Below are positions 38,231 through 45,873 of a stretch of DNA of 64,000 nt, one piece after another. Source of the stretch: Alistipes sp. GTDB taxonomy: Bacteria; Bacteroidota; Bacteroidia; Bacteroidales; Rikenellaceae. The stretch covers positions 1 to 64,000 of the forward strand of contig JAFTOU010000020.1 in assembly GCA_017463615.1 (NCBI GenBank), written 5' to 3'. The first letter of the stretch is position 1; every line of letters starts with the position of its first letter. Under the pieces are notes generated by a model. It saw only the letters and a program-made list of their open reading frames with translations. It was not told where the DNA came from and made no database searches. The position numbers and the translations under genes were made by a program.

Positions 38231-39574
38231 ATGTCAAAAACTATTAAGCTGTGCAAAGGTTTGGATATCCAGTTGCAGGGTGCTGCAGAGAAGAAGACAA
38301 CCGTTCTTCCGTTGGCTTCAACTTATGCAGTTTCACCGCTGGACTTTGAGGGTGTCGTTCCTAAGATGCTGGTAAAGGTTGGCGATGCAGTTAAGGCAGG
38401 TTCGCCGTTGTTCTTCAACAAGAATAACGCGTCGGTGATTTTCACCTCTCCAGTAAGCGGTACTGTTGCCGCTGTGGTTCGTGGTGAGAAGCGTCGTATC
38501 CTTGCTGTAGAGATTACTGCTGACTCTACTATCGCATACGAGGAGTTTGAGACCCTTGATGTCAAGAAGGCTACCCGCGACCAGATTGTTGAACTTTTGC
38601 TCAAGTCGGGTCTTTGGACACTGCTTATCCAGCGTCCGTATGGCATTATCGCTAATCCAGCAGATATGCCTAAGTCGATTTTCGTTTCTGCATTTGATTC
38701 TGCTCCGCTTGCGCCAGACTATGGCTACGCCCTCTCTGAGGATAAGGCAGCACTGCAGAAGGGTTTTGAGGTTCTTGCTCGTCTTACAGAGGGTAAGGTT
38801 CACCTTAGCTACAACGCCGATGCAGCTGCTCCAGCATTCACTGGCGTAGAGCTCCACCCATTCAAGGGTAAGCACCCTGCAGGTAATGTAGGTGTTCAGA
38901 TTCACCACATCGACCCTATCAACAAGGGCGAGAAGGTTTGGACCGTAGGCTACGCAGATGTTGCCGTTATCGGTCGCCTCTTCCTCACTGGTAAGGTTGA
39001 TTTGACCCGCACCGTTGCAGTTACAGGTGCTGAGGTTAAGGCTCCAGCTTATGTAAAGGTTGTTGCTGGTGCTAAGATTGAGAGCATTCTCAAGGGTAAT
39101 GTTGCTGCTGATGCACACGCTCGTTACATCTCAGGTAATGTTCTTACTGGTCGCAATGTTGGTGCTGAGGGTTACCTCGGTTACTATGCAAACCAGATTA
39201 CTGTAATTCCAGAGGGCGACGACTATGAGTTCCTCGGCTGGGCAATGCCACGCTTCAGCAAGTTCTCAGTATCTCGCGCTTACTTCTCTTGGTTGTTCCC
39301 TAACCGTAAGTACAATCTTGATACCAATATGAATGGTGAGGAGCGTGCTTTCGTAGTTACTGGCCTTTATGAGAAGTATCTGCCAATGGACATCTATCCT
39401 ATGCACCTGCTCAAGGCTATTATGGCTGGTGACCTGGATAAGATGGAGGCTCTGGGTATCTATGAGGTTGTTGAGGAGGACTTTGCACTCTGCGAGTTTG
39501 TTGATCCATCAAAGATTGATATGCAGCAGGTTATCCGCAACGGTATTAACTTAATGATTAAGGAGGGTGAGTAA
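38231..39574 (+). CDS. nqrA: Na+-translocating NADH:quinone reductase subunit A
   Basis: Cytoplasmic-side subunit of the Na+-NQR complex, which oxidises NADH, reduces quinone and exports sodium. It is 447 residues with the usual start (KTIKLCKGLDIQLQGAAEKK) and the VKVGDAVKAGSPLFF and NASVIFTSPVSGTV segments of the lipoyl-like region. It opens a tight operon of six genes in canonical order. Its last base overlaps the nqrB start. Confidence 0.97.
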   Translation: MSKTIKLCKGLDIQLQGAAEKKTTVLPLASTYAVSPLDFEGVVPKMLVKVGDAVKAGSPLFFNKNNASVIFTSPVSGTVAAVVRGEKRRILAVEITADSTIAYEEFETLDVKKATRDQIVELLLKSGLWTLLIQRPYGIIANPADMPKSIFVSAFDSAPLAPDYGYALSEDKAALQKGFEVLARLTEGKVHLSYNADAAAPAFTGVELHPFKGKHPAGNVGVQIHHIDPINKGEKVWTVGYADVAVIGRLFLTGKVDLTRTVAVTGAEVKAPAYVKVVAGAKIESILKGNVAADAHARYISGNVLTGRNVGAEGYLGYYANQITVIPEGDDYEFLGWAMPRFSKFSVSRAYFSWLFPNRKYNLDTNMNGEERAFVVTGLYEKYLPMDIYPMHLLKAIMAGDLDKMEALGIYEVVEEDFALCEFVDPSKIDMQQVIRNGINLMIKEGE

Positions 39575-40704
39575 TGAAGGCACTTCGTAAAATTGTTGAT
39601 AATCTGAAGCCAACATTTACCCGTGGCGGTAAGCTCGGTTTCCTCGCATCGACCTTCGGTGCTTTTGAGACATTCTTGTTTGTCCCTAATCACACTACTC
39701 AGCGTGGCGCACATATCCGTGACTGTAACGATATGAAGCGTACTATGATTGTTGTAGTGCTCGCTCTTATCCCTGCAATGCTCTTCGGTTGCTACAACAC
39801 CGGTCTGCAGGTGAACCTTGAGGGCTGGACAGCCTTCTTCTACGGTCTTGTTCGTTTCCTGCCAATGCTCGCAACCTCTTACATCGTAGGTCTGGGTATT
39901 GAGTTCATCGCAGCACAGCTCCGTGGTCACGAGGTAAACGAGGGTTTCCTTGTATCAGGTTTCCTTATTCCACTTGTAATGCCAGTTAGCACCCCACTCT
40001 GGATGGTTGCTCTGGGTACTGCTTTCTCAGTAATCTTCGGTAAGGAGGTATTCGGTGGTACTGGTATGAATGTATTTAACCCTGCAGTTCTTGCTCGTGC
40101 ATTTGTATTCTTCGCTTACACCCCACAGATGTCTGGTGAGACCGTTTGGTTCTCTACTTGGAAGATGATGGGCGCAACTGACGCAACTACTGGTGCTACT
40201 GCTCTTGAGCAGCTCGCAACTACCGGTACAATGCAGTGGAGCGCTCTGGATGCCTTCCTCGGCTTCATCCCTGGCTCATTCGGTGAGACCTCTACACTTG
40301 CTATCCTGATTGGTGCAGCTATCCTGCTCTTCACAGGTATCGCTTCGTGGAAGACTATGGTTTCAGTATTTGCTGGTGGTGCAGCTATGGCATACTTCTT
40401 CAGCGCACTGGGTTGCTTTGACTATCCAGCATGGTGGCACCTTATCGTAGGTGGTTTCGCATTCGGTGCTGTATTTATGGCTACCGACCCTGTAACCTCT
40501 GCACAGACATCTACTGGTAAGTATATCGTAGGTTTCCTCACTGGTGCTATTGCAATTCTTATCCGTCAGGTAAACCCTGCATATCCAGAGGGTATGATGC
40601 TCTCAATCCTCTTTATGAATGCACTTGCTCCGCTGATTGATTACTATGTTGTAGAGGCGAACATCCGTCGTCGTGCTAATCGTGTTAAAAAAACCGTAAA
40701 ATAG
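39574..40704 (+). CDS. nqrB: Na+-NQR subunit B
   Basis: Main sodium-path membrane subunit, carrying a covalent FMN and a riboflavin. 376 residues, about ten helices. The FMN-attachment motif, SGAT in most bacteria, reads T206-G-A-T209 here (TTGATALEQL), so the acceptor Thr is kept and the Ser is replaced by Thr. GTGMNVFNPAVLARAF and MATDPVTSAQT are typical family segments. The one-base overlap with nqrA suggests coupled translation. Confidence 0.97.
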   Translation: MKALRKIVDNLKPTFTRGGKLGFLASTFGAFETFLFVPNHTTQRGAHIRDCNDMKRTMIVVVLALIPAMLFGCYNTGLQVNLEGWTAFFYGLVRFLPMLATSYIVGLGIEFIAAQLRGHEVNEGFLVSGFLIPLVMPVSTPLWMVALGTAFSVIFGKEVFGGTGMNVFNPAVLARAFVFFAYTPQMSGETVWFSTWKMMGATDATTGATALEQLATTGTMQWSALDAFLGFIPGSFGETSTLAILIGAAILLFTGIASWKTMVSVFAGGAAMAYFFSALGCFDYPAWWHLIVGGFAFGAVFMATDPVTSAQTSTGKYIVGFLTGAIAILIRQVNPAYPEGMMLSILFMNALAPLIDYYVVEANIRRRANRVKKTVK

Positions 40705-40717
40705 GGAGGATATAGAT

Positions 40718-41443
40718 ATGAAATTCAATACAAACAGTAATACCTATATTATTATCTATTCGGTAGTAATGGTAGTAATCGTTGCAGTTCTTCTCGCAGT
40801 TGCTGCTCTCGGTCTTGCACCACAGCAGCAGGCAAATATGCTTAACGAGAAGAAGACCCAGATCGTAAAGGCTCTGGGCGAGGACCCTGCAACTGTATCT
40901 TACGATAGCGTAATCACTAAGGCTGTTATCCTTGACGCTTCAGGTGCAGTAGTATCTGAGGATGTTAAGGAGGTATTTGATGCACTCAACGACCTTAAGG
41001 GTAGCTTTGAGGCGGGTCGTTACCCACTCTTCGTTGCAACTTCAGGCGTTGTAGCACCTCTCTATGGCGCAGGTCTTTGGGGCCCAATCTGGGGCTATAT
41101 CGCTCTTGATACTGATATGAATACCGTAAAGGGTATAGTTCTTGACCACTCTGGTGAGACTCCAGGTCTTGGTGCAGAGATTACTACTCCAAAGCATCAG
41201 GCAATGTATGTTGGCAAGAGCGTTTATGACAATGACCAGCTCGTAGGTATCACTCTTAAGAAGGGTGGTGCTGAGAAGGGTAATCCTCATCAGGTTGACG
41301 CAATTACTGGTGGTACAAAGACCTCTGACGGTGTGACAGCAATGATTTCTGACTGCCTCAATTATTACAAGCCTTACTTTGATGCTGCTCGCGCTGCTGC
41401 GACTGCTACTGTTGAGGCTGAGTCTAACACATTAAACGAGTAA
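40718..41443 (+). CDS. nqrC: Na+-NQR subunit C
   Basis: Single-helix anchored periplasmic flavoprotein with a second covalent FMN. Membrane helix at about 10-32. The FMN site is T197-G-G-T200 in AITGGTKTSDGVTAMI, where the usual motif is SGAT: the acceptor Thr is retained and Ala is replaced by Gly. GLWGPIWGYIALD and SGETPGLGAEI match NqrC. 241 residues. Needs a flavin transferase (ApbE) that is not in the window. Confidence 0.96.
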   Translation: MKFNTNSNTYIIIYSVVMVVIVAVLLAVAALGLAPQQQANMLNEKKTQIVKALGEDPATVSYDSVITKAVILDASGAVVSEDVKEVFDALNDLKGSFEAGRYPLFVATSGVVAPLYGAGLWGPIWGYIALDTDMNTVKGIVLDHSGETPGLGAEITTPKHQAMYVGKSVYDNDQLVGITLKKGGAEKGNPHQVDAITGGTKTSDGVTAMISDCLNYYKPYFDAARAAATATVEAESNTLNE

Positions 41444-41447
41444 AACA

Positions 41448-42077
41448 ATGGCAAGTAAGAGTTTGAAAAATTTGACAGCGCCACTCTCTGGCAATAACCC
41501 TGTCATCGTACAGATTCTGGGAATCTGTTCAGCTTTGGCGGTTACCGTACAGCTCAAGCCTGCAATTGTTATGGGCTTGTCAGTAATGGTGGTAACAGCG
41601 TTCTCTAACCTTGTGATGTCACTGCTGCGTAACGGTGTGCCTTCTCGCATCCGTATTATCGTTCAGCTTGTGGTTATCGCAACGTTGGTAATCCTTGTAG
41701 ACCAGGTGCTCAAGGCATTTGTTTATGATGTCTCTAAGCAGCTCTCTGTCTATGTGGGTCTGATTATTACAAACTGTATCGTTATGGGTCGTGTTGAGGC
41801 ATTTGCTCTTCAGAACAAGCCTTGGGACTCTTTCCTTGACGGTATTGGTAATGGTCTTGGTTATGCATCTATATTGGTGATTATCGCATTCTTCCGTGAG
41901 CTTCTCGGCTCTGGTTCACTCCTTGGTATTCGTATTATCCCAGAGAGCTGGTATATCGCAGAGGGCGGTTTCTACTCAAACTGCGGTATTATGCTCTTCC
42001 CACCAATGGCTCTGATTATCGTAGGTTGCATTATCTGGGCTCATCGTTCATTCAATAAGGATTTACAGGAAAAATAG
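41448..42077 (+). CDS. nqrD: Na+-NQR subunit D
   Basis: Integral membrane subunit of 209 residues with about six helices, homologous to NqrE and RnfE/RnfA. Together with NqrE it holds the intramembrane iron centre. NPVIVQILGICSALAVT and NCIVMGRVEAFAL carry the conserved Cys (C28-type and the Cys of TNC) that are the expected iron ligands. Lies 4 bp after nqrC. Confidence 0.97.
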   Translation: MASKSLKNLTAPLSGNNPVIVQILGICSALAVTVQLKPAIVMGLSVMVVTAFSNLVMSLLRNGVPSRIRIIVQLVVIATLVILVDQVLKAFVYDVSKQLSVYVGLIITNCIVMGRVEAFALQNKPWDSFLDGIGNGLGYASILVIIAFFRELLGSGSLLGIRIIPESWYIAEGGFYSNCGIMLFPPMALIIVGCIIWAHRSFNKDLQEK

Positions 42078-42088
42078 GAGGATAGACA

Positions 42089-42697
42089 ATGGAGACTTTG
42101 AATTTATTTATCAGCTCGATTTTTATCGACAACATGGTGTTTGCATTCTTCTTCGGAATGTGCTCCTATATCGCTGTATCTAAGAGTGTGAAGACAGCTC
42201 TTGGCCTGGGTCTTGCTGTTACTTTCGTGCAGACAATGACTGTGCCTCTCAACTACCTTCTCAACCAGTATGTGCTTGCTCCAAATGCACTTGTTGAGGG
42301 TGTTGACCTCTCATTTCTCTCTTTCATCGTGTTCATCGCTGTTATTGCAGCCTTTGTGCAGTTGGTTGAGATGATTGTAGAGAAGTTCTCGCCTACACTC
42401 TATAACCAGCTTGGTATCTTCTTGCCGCTTATCGCTGTAAACTGCGCCATTATGGGTGGTTCACTCTTTATGCAGCAGATGGTAGGCGCTGGCGAGATCA
42501 ACAACTTCGGTCAGTCTGTAGTATACGGTCTGGGTTCAGGTATTGGTTGGTGGATTGCTATCGTTATGATGGCTGCTATCCGCGAGCGTTGTACCTACTC
42601 TAACATCCCTGCACCGCTGAAGGGTCCAGGTATCGCCTTCATCATTACAGGTCTGCTCGGTATTGCGTTTATGATCTTCTCTGGTATTCAGTTGTAA
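42089..42697 (+). CDS. nqrE: Na+-NQR subunit E
   Basis: Integral membrane subunit of 202 residues. FFFGMCSYIAVSK and AVNCAIMGGSLF carry the Cys pair expected to ligate the Fe centre shared with NqrD. The topology is inverted relative to NqrD in the known complex. 11 bp after nqrD. Confidence 0.97.
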   Translation: METLNLFISSIFIDNMVFAFFFGMCSYIAVSKSVKTALGLGLAVTFVQTMTVPLNYLLNQYVLAPNALVEGVDLSFLSFIVFIAVIAAFVQLVEMIVEKFSPTLYNQLGIFLPLIAVNCAIMGGSLFMQQMVGAGEINNFGQSVVYGLGSGIGWWIAIVMMAAIRERCTYSNIPAPLKGPGIAFIITGLLGIAFMIFSGIQL

Positions 42698-42718
42698 ACC
42701 TTTATAAAGAGTAAAAAA

Positions 42719-43975
42719 ATGGGAAAAGTAATTTTAGTTGCAATTGTTGCCTTTCTTGCAGTGACACTGCTTCTGGTGGCTCTGCTGCTCTTTGCAAAGG
42801 CAAAACTTACCTCTTCGGGTAAGGTTACAATTGACATCAACGACGGTAAGAAGGTTGTTGATGTTGAGGCAGGTGGTAACCTGCTTGCTACCCTTGCTAC
42901 TGCCAACATCTTCCTTCCATCAGCTTGTGGTGGTAAGGGTGCTTGCGGTCAGTGCAAGTGTCAGGTTCTTGAGGGTGGTGGCGAGGTGCTGCCAACCGAG
43001 AAGGGCTTCTTCAACCGCGCTCAGATTCGCGATCACTGGCGTCTGGGTTGCCAGGTGAAGGTTAAGGAGAATATGAAGATTGCCGTTCCTTCTTCTGTTC
43101 TTAGCATCAAGAAGTGGGAGTGCGAGGTTGTCTCTAACCACAATGTGGCAACATTTATCAAGGAGTTTGTCGTTAAGCTCCCTGAGGGTGAGCACCTGAA
43201 CTTCCGTTCTGGTGGTTACATCCAGATTGATGTTCCTGCAATCACCGTAAACTATAAGGATATTGATGTAGATCCTCAGTACGAGGAGGATTGGGTTAAG
43301 TTCGGCCTTCGTGACCTTGTGATGGTTAATCCAGAGCCACAGGTTCGTGCTTACTCTTGCGCTACATACCCAGCTGAGGGCGATATCATCCGCCTCAATG
43401 TGCGTATCGCAACCCCTCCATTCGGCCCAGATCGTAAGATGCTCCCTGTAAACCCAGGTGTATGTTCTTCTTACATCTACTCACTCAAACCGGGTGATAA
43501 GATTACAATGTCAGGTCCATTCGGTGAGTTCTTCTTGCCAGATAACCTGCCAGATGATCAGGAGCTTATCTTCATCGGTGGTGGTGCAGGTATGGCACCT
43601 ATGCGTAGCCACATTATGCACCTGTTTAAGACCGAGAAGACCAAGCGCCCAGTTACCTTCTGGTACGGTGCTCGTTCACTCAAGGAGGCATTCTATCTTG
43701 AGGACTACGCAGAGATTGAGCGCGAGTTCCCTAACTTCAAGTTCAACCTCGCCCTTGACCGTCCAGACCCAGAGGCAGATGCCGCTGGCGTAGACTATAA
43801 GGTGGGCTTCGTACACAATGTCCTCTTCGAGAACTACCTCAAGAACCACGAGGACCCAGAGGGCTGTATCTACCTCATGTGCGGACCTCCAATGATGGTC
43901 GCTTCAGTAGAGAAGCTCCTTGATTCACTCGGCGTGCCGCCAGAGAATATTTTGTACGATAACTTCGGCGCATAA
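42719..43975 (+). CDS. nqrF: Na+-NQR subunit F (NADH-oxidising)
   Basis: Entry point for electrons. N-terminal helix (about 4-26), 2Fe-2S ferredoxin domain with C70, C76, C79 and C111 (SACGGKGACGQCKC and RLGC), then an FAD domain (RAYSCATYP) and an NADH domain (FIGGGAGMAPMRSH, MCGPPMM). The Cys positions equal those in Vibrio NqrF. 418 residues, ending in DNFGA. The TAA is followed 4 bp later by module A copy 4. Confidence 0.97.
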   Translation: MGKVILVAIVAFLAVTLLLVALLLFAKAKLTSSGKVTIDINDGKKVVDVEAGGNLLATLATANIFLPSACGGKGACGQCKCQVLEGGGEVLPTEKGFFNRAQIRDHWRLGCQVKVKENMKIAVPSSVLSIKKWECEVVSNHNVATFIKEFVVKLPEGEHLNFRSGGYIQIDVPAITVNYKDIDVDPQYEEDWVKFGLRDLVMVNPEPQVRAYSCATYPAEGDIIRLNVRIATPPFGPDRKMLPVNPGVCSSYIYSLKPGDKITMSGPFGEFFLPDNLPDDQELIFIGGGAGMAPMRSHIMHLFKTEKTKRPVTFWYGARSLKEAFYLEDYAEIEREFPNFKFNLALDRPDPEADAAGVDYKVGFVHNVLFENYLKNHEDPEGCIYLMCGPPMMVASVEKLLDSLGVPPENILYDNFGA

Positions 43976-43979
43976 ATCC

Positions 43980-44091
43980 GATTTTAAGCGGTATTTACTG
44001 CGTTACACTACGATAGCCGAGCTGCTCACATACGCTTTAGTATGCTGCGCGCTCGGCTTCTTGTGTGCCTTGTAAATTCTCGCTTAAAATC
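43980..44091 (+). repeat. Module A element, copy 4 (diverged)
   Basis: Outer arms GATTTTAAGCG (43980-43990) and CGCTTAAAATC (44081-44091) pair perfectly. Inner stem GCCGAGC (44016-44022)/GCTCGGC (44051-44057). The tip is CATAC-GCTTTA-GTATG (44029-44044), where the usual GTAC pair has changed on both sides and still pairs. The GCGGTATTT start is shared with copy 1. Probably the nqr operon terminator. Confidence 0.75.
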
Positions 44092-44100
44092 ATATTATAG

Positions 44101-44227
44101 TTTTCGCGTGATAGCGGGGCATCTACTTCCGCTAACATAAATAAACAGCAAAGAGCAGTACGGCTTAGTACAGCCCTTCGCTGTTTTTTATGCCGAGCGT
44201 TGTACCTGCCCCACTCTGACGCGAAAA
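44101..44227 (+). repeat. Module A element, copy 5
   Basis: Directly follows copy 4. Outer arms TTTTCGCGT (44101-44109)/ACGCGAAAA (44219-44227), second stem GGGGCA/TGCCCC, and inner stem AACAGC-AAAGAGC/GCCCTTC-GCTGTT followed by TTTTT, with tip GTAC-GGCTTA-GTAC (44158-44171). A partial extra 3' end (CCACATTCTGACGCAAAAATG) follows at about 44260-44281, as if a boundary had been duplicated. Confidence 0.8.
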
Positions 44228-44314
44228 CGGTGTAATTTGTTGAGGTTGTGCACCGTATCTACCACATTCTGACGCAAAAATGTCTGCGAGGAGGGAGTGA
44301 TGGTGCAAGTCGTG

Positions 44315-44430
44315 GCGATATATTAAAGACTATTAAGGGTTATTAAGGGATGCGCAATTTTGTCCTGCGTACGTCGCGCCAGCGACCATTAGTAACCCTT
44401 ACTGCTCCTTAATATCCCTTAATAAATATT
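44315..44430 (+). repeat. Module B palindrome after nqr operon
   Basis: GCGATATATT and two to three ATTAAGGG repeats, then the central hairpin GTCGC-GCCA-GCGAC (about 44353-44366), and a decayed right arm (CCCTTACTGCTCCTTAATATCCCTTAAT). The central stem and loop differ from the copies at 9403 and 34524 but remain paired. The following 44431-44540 holds no recognisable gene. Confidence 0.65.
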
Positions 44431-44545
44431 GCCTGCGCCCGACCTTAACAAACCGCTCCAGTCTATGCCTTCGGTTAATCCGCAGCATTCTGACAACAAA
44501 ATGACTGTAAACTCTTGGTAAAATTGCCTATTCTGCTACCGATTG

Positions 44546-44576
44546 TTGTTGTTTTTGTAAATTTTCGTTATATTTG
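44546..44576 (+). promoter_or_regulatory. Promoter of the AT-rich island
   Basis: TTG (44546-44548), a 20-bp spacer and TATATTTG (44569-44576) match the Bacteroidota consensus. Start of transcription near 44583 would give a leader of about 240 nt before the first ATG at 44827. Confidence 0.7.
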
Positions 44577-44582
44577 TAAAAC

Positions 44583-44826
44583 ATATTGACAAACACGGAG
44601 AGTGTAGTCTGTTCTTGAACTGTGAACGTAGGAAATTCGCAATCAAATGAGAATGGGCATACAACTTGCCGCGTCGTATCCGTATTTACGGGTCAGGCGT
44701 GGGAGCTGGCGCTTATTTATTTTGATGGGTATCCTACGACCTACAGTTCTAAAATAGGCTTTCGGCACCACGCTTTCTTATTGATTTTATGCGATGTAGG
44801 TGCCACTCGCACAAATTTAGAGCCTT
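44583..44826 (+). other. Long 5' leader, possible structured RNA or small ORF
   Basis: Between a good promoter and the secreted-protein ATG. Hairpins: CCGTA-TT-TACGG (about 44680-44691), GGCACC...GGTGCC closing about 44764-44804, and ATTTTG...AAAAT around the GGGTATCC region. A GTG-started frame (44622-44864, 80 codons, containing WELALIYFDGYP) also spans it and overlaps the next gene start. I cannot tell whether that frame is translated. It does not match a riboswitch class I can name. Confidence 0.4.
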
Positions 44827-45381
44827 ATGAAAAAACTTCTAATTGCATAGGCATTACTTGCTAGCACTTCGGCTGTGGCGCAGGAAAAGGATGTGACAAA
44901 ATTTCTTGGAATTCCTGTTGATGGTTTCAAATCAGAAATGATTCAAAAACTAAAAGAGAAAGGATTTGTACTCTCTTCTTATGGAGATACATTAGAGGGA
45001 GAGTTTAATGGAGCAAGTGTTTCATTGTCGGTCGTAACTAATAACAATAAAGTGTATAGAGTTGCGGTTTTTGACAACAATGATAGTAGTGAGGCAGATA
45101 TAAAAATCAGATTTAATAATTTATGTCGTCAGTTTGAAAACAATTCACGTTATGTTAATGCGACAGGTAAAAGTTATGAACTTACAGAAGATGAGAAAAT
45201 TTCTTATGAGATGATAGTTAATAAAAAACGATATGAGGCAGCCTATTACCAAAAGGCAGCTGATGGAAAGCCAAGTTTTCATAAAATAGTGTGGTTTATG
45301 ATAAATTCTGATGCTGGCAGGTATCGTATAGTAATGTTTTATGATAATGCACTCAACCAAGCTAATGGCGAGGATTTGTAA
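44827..45381 (+). pseudogene. Secreted-protein gene interrupted by TAG in its signal peptide
   Basis: From ATG 44827 the frame reads MKKLLIA, then TAG (44848-44850), then ALLASTSAVAQEKDV and on to 45381 without another stop. Replacing the stop by Leu gives a textbook signal peptide (MKKLLIA-L-ALLASTSAVA-Q), so a single TTG-to-TAG change is the likely history. The mature part (about 168 residues, beginning KFLGIPVDGFKSEMIQKLKEKG) is of unknown function; repeated-motif Bacteroidales secreted proteins look similar. TAG is used as a normal stop by neighbours such as valS. Restart at GTG 44875 would give a form without a signal. Codon use is AT-rich, unlike the surroundings. Confidence 0.75.
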
Positions 45382-45401
45382 TAACTAACAACAAATTGTC
45401 T

Positions 45402-45815
45402 ATGAAGAATTTCTTGATTTTTCTTGCAGGTTTTGTGGTGGGTATAGCATCATTAATATTGCTTGGTATTGCCATATCATCCACTAATGATACCTCTGAA
45501 GTTGCAGGGAGACATATTGCAGGTTTGACCCTATTTGAATCGCCAGCAGAGTGTTTGAGTACGCGCTCATTTGAAGTGTTTCAAGTTATTGATCAGGGTG
45601 CGGCATTAGCGAGAGAGATTAAATCAACCAATAGATATGGTAATATAACTTCTGATTTATTGGTGTTGCTAATAAATGATGAGGGTGCATATTATTACGA
45701 TGAGCAGGTAGTAAAAGTACCGTTAGGTAAGTGTATGCGCCAGGTAGGAATATATCAATATACAACAAGGTTAGAGGTTGAAAAGACTATTCCTGCTGTT
45801 AAAATAATGGATTGA
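45402..45815 (+). CDS. Small hypothetical membrane-anchored protein
   Basis: Not recognised. 137 residues: one N-terminal transmembrane segment (MKNFLIFLAGFVVGIASLIL, to about residue 25), then a soluble domain of about 110 residues with two Cys (AECLST and GKCMRQ) that could pair outside the membrane. Starts 20 bp after the broken secreted-protein gene and shares its AT-rich, GAA/AAA-rich codon use, so the two probably arrived together. I chose ATG 45402 over a TTG six bases upstream. Confidence 0.7.
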   Translation: MKNFLIFLAGFVVGIASLILLGIAISSTNDTSEVAGRHIAGLTLFESPAECLSTRSFEVFQVIDQGAALAREIKSTNRYGNITSDLLVLLINDEGAYYYDEQVVKVPLGKCMRQVGIYQYTTRLEVEKTIPAVKIMD

Positions 45816-45835
45816 TAGCTAACGGCTAATGGCTA

Positions 45836-45873
45836 GTAACAAAAAGTCCCGCAACTGCGGGACTTTTTGTTAC
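45836..45873. terminator. Bidirectional terminator between convergent genes
   Basis: GTAACAAAAAGTCCCGC and GCGGGACTTTTTGTTAC pair perfectly around AACT. Both strands end in a T run. The stop codon of the acyl-CoA synthetase gene (45870-45872) lies inside the stem. Module D-like GCTAACGGCTAATGGCTAG is adjacent at about 45818-45836. Confidence 0.9.

Noticed and set aside
44827..45381. TAG recoded as an amino acid
   Set aside because: TAG ends several intact genes here (valS, trpS, secA, tcdA), so it is a normal stop in this genome.
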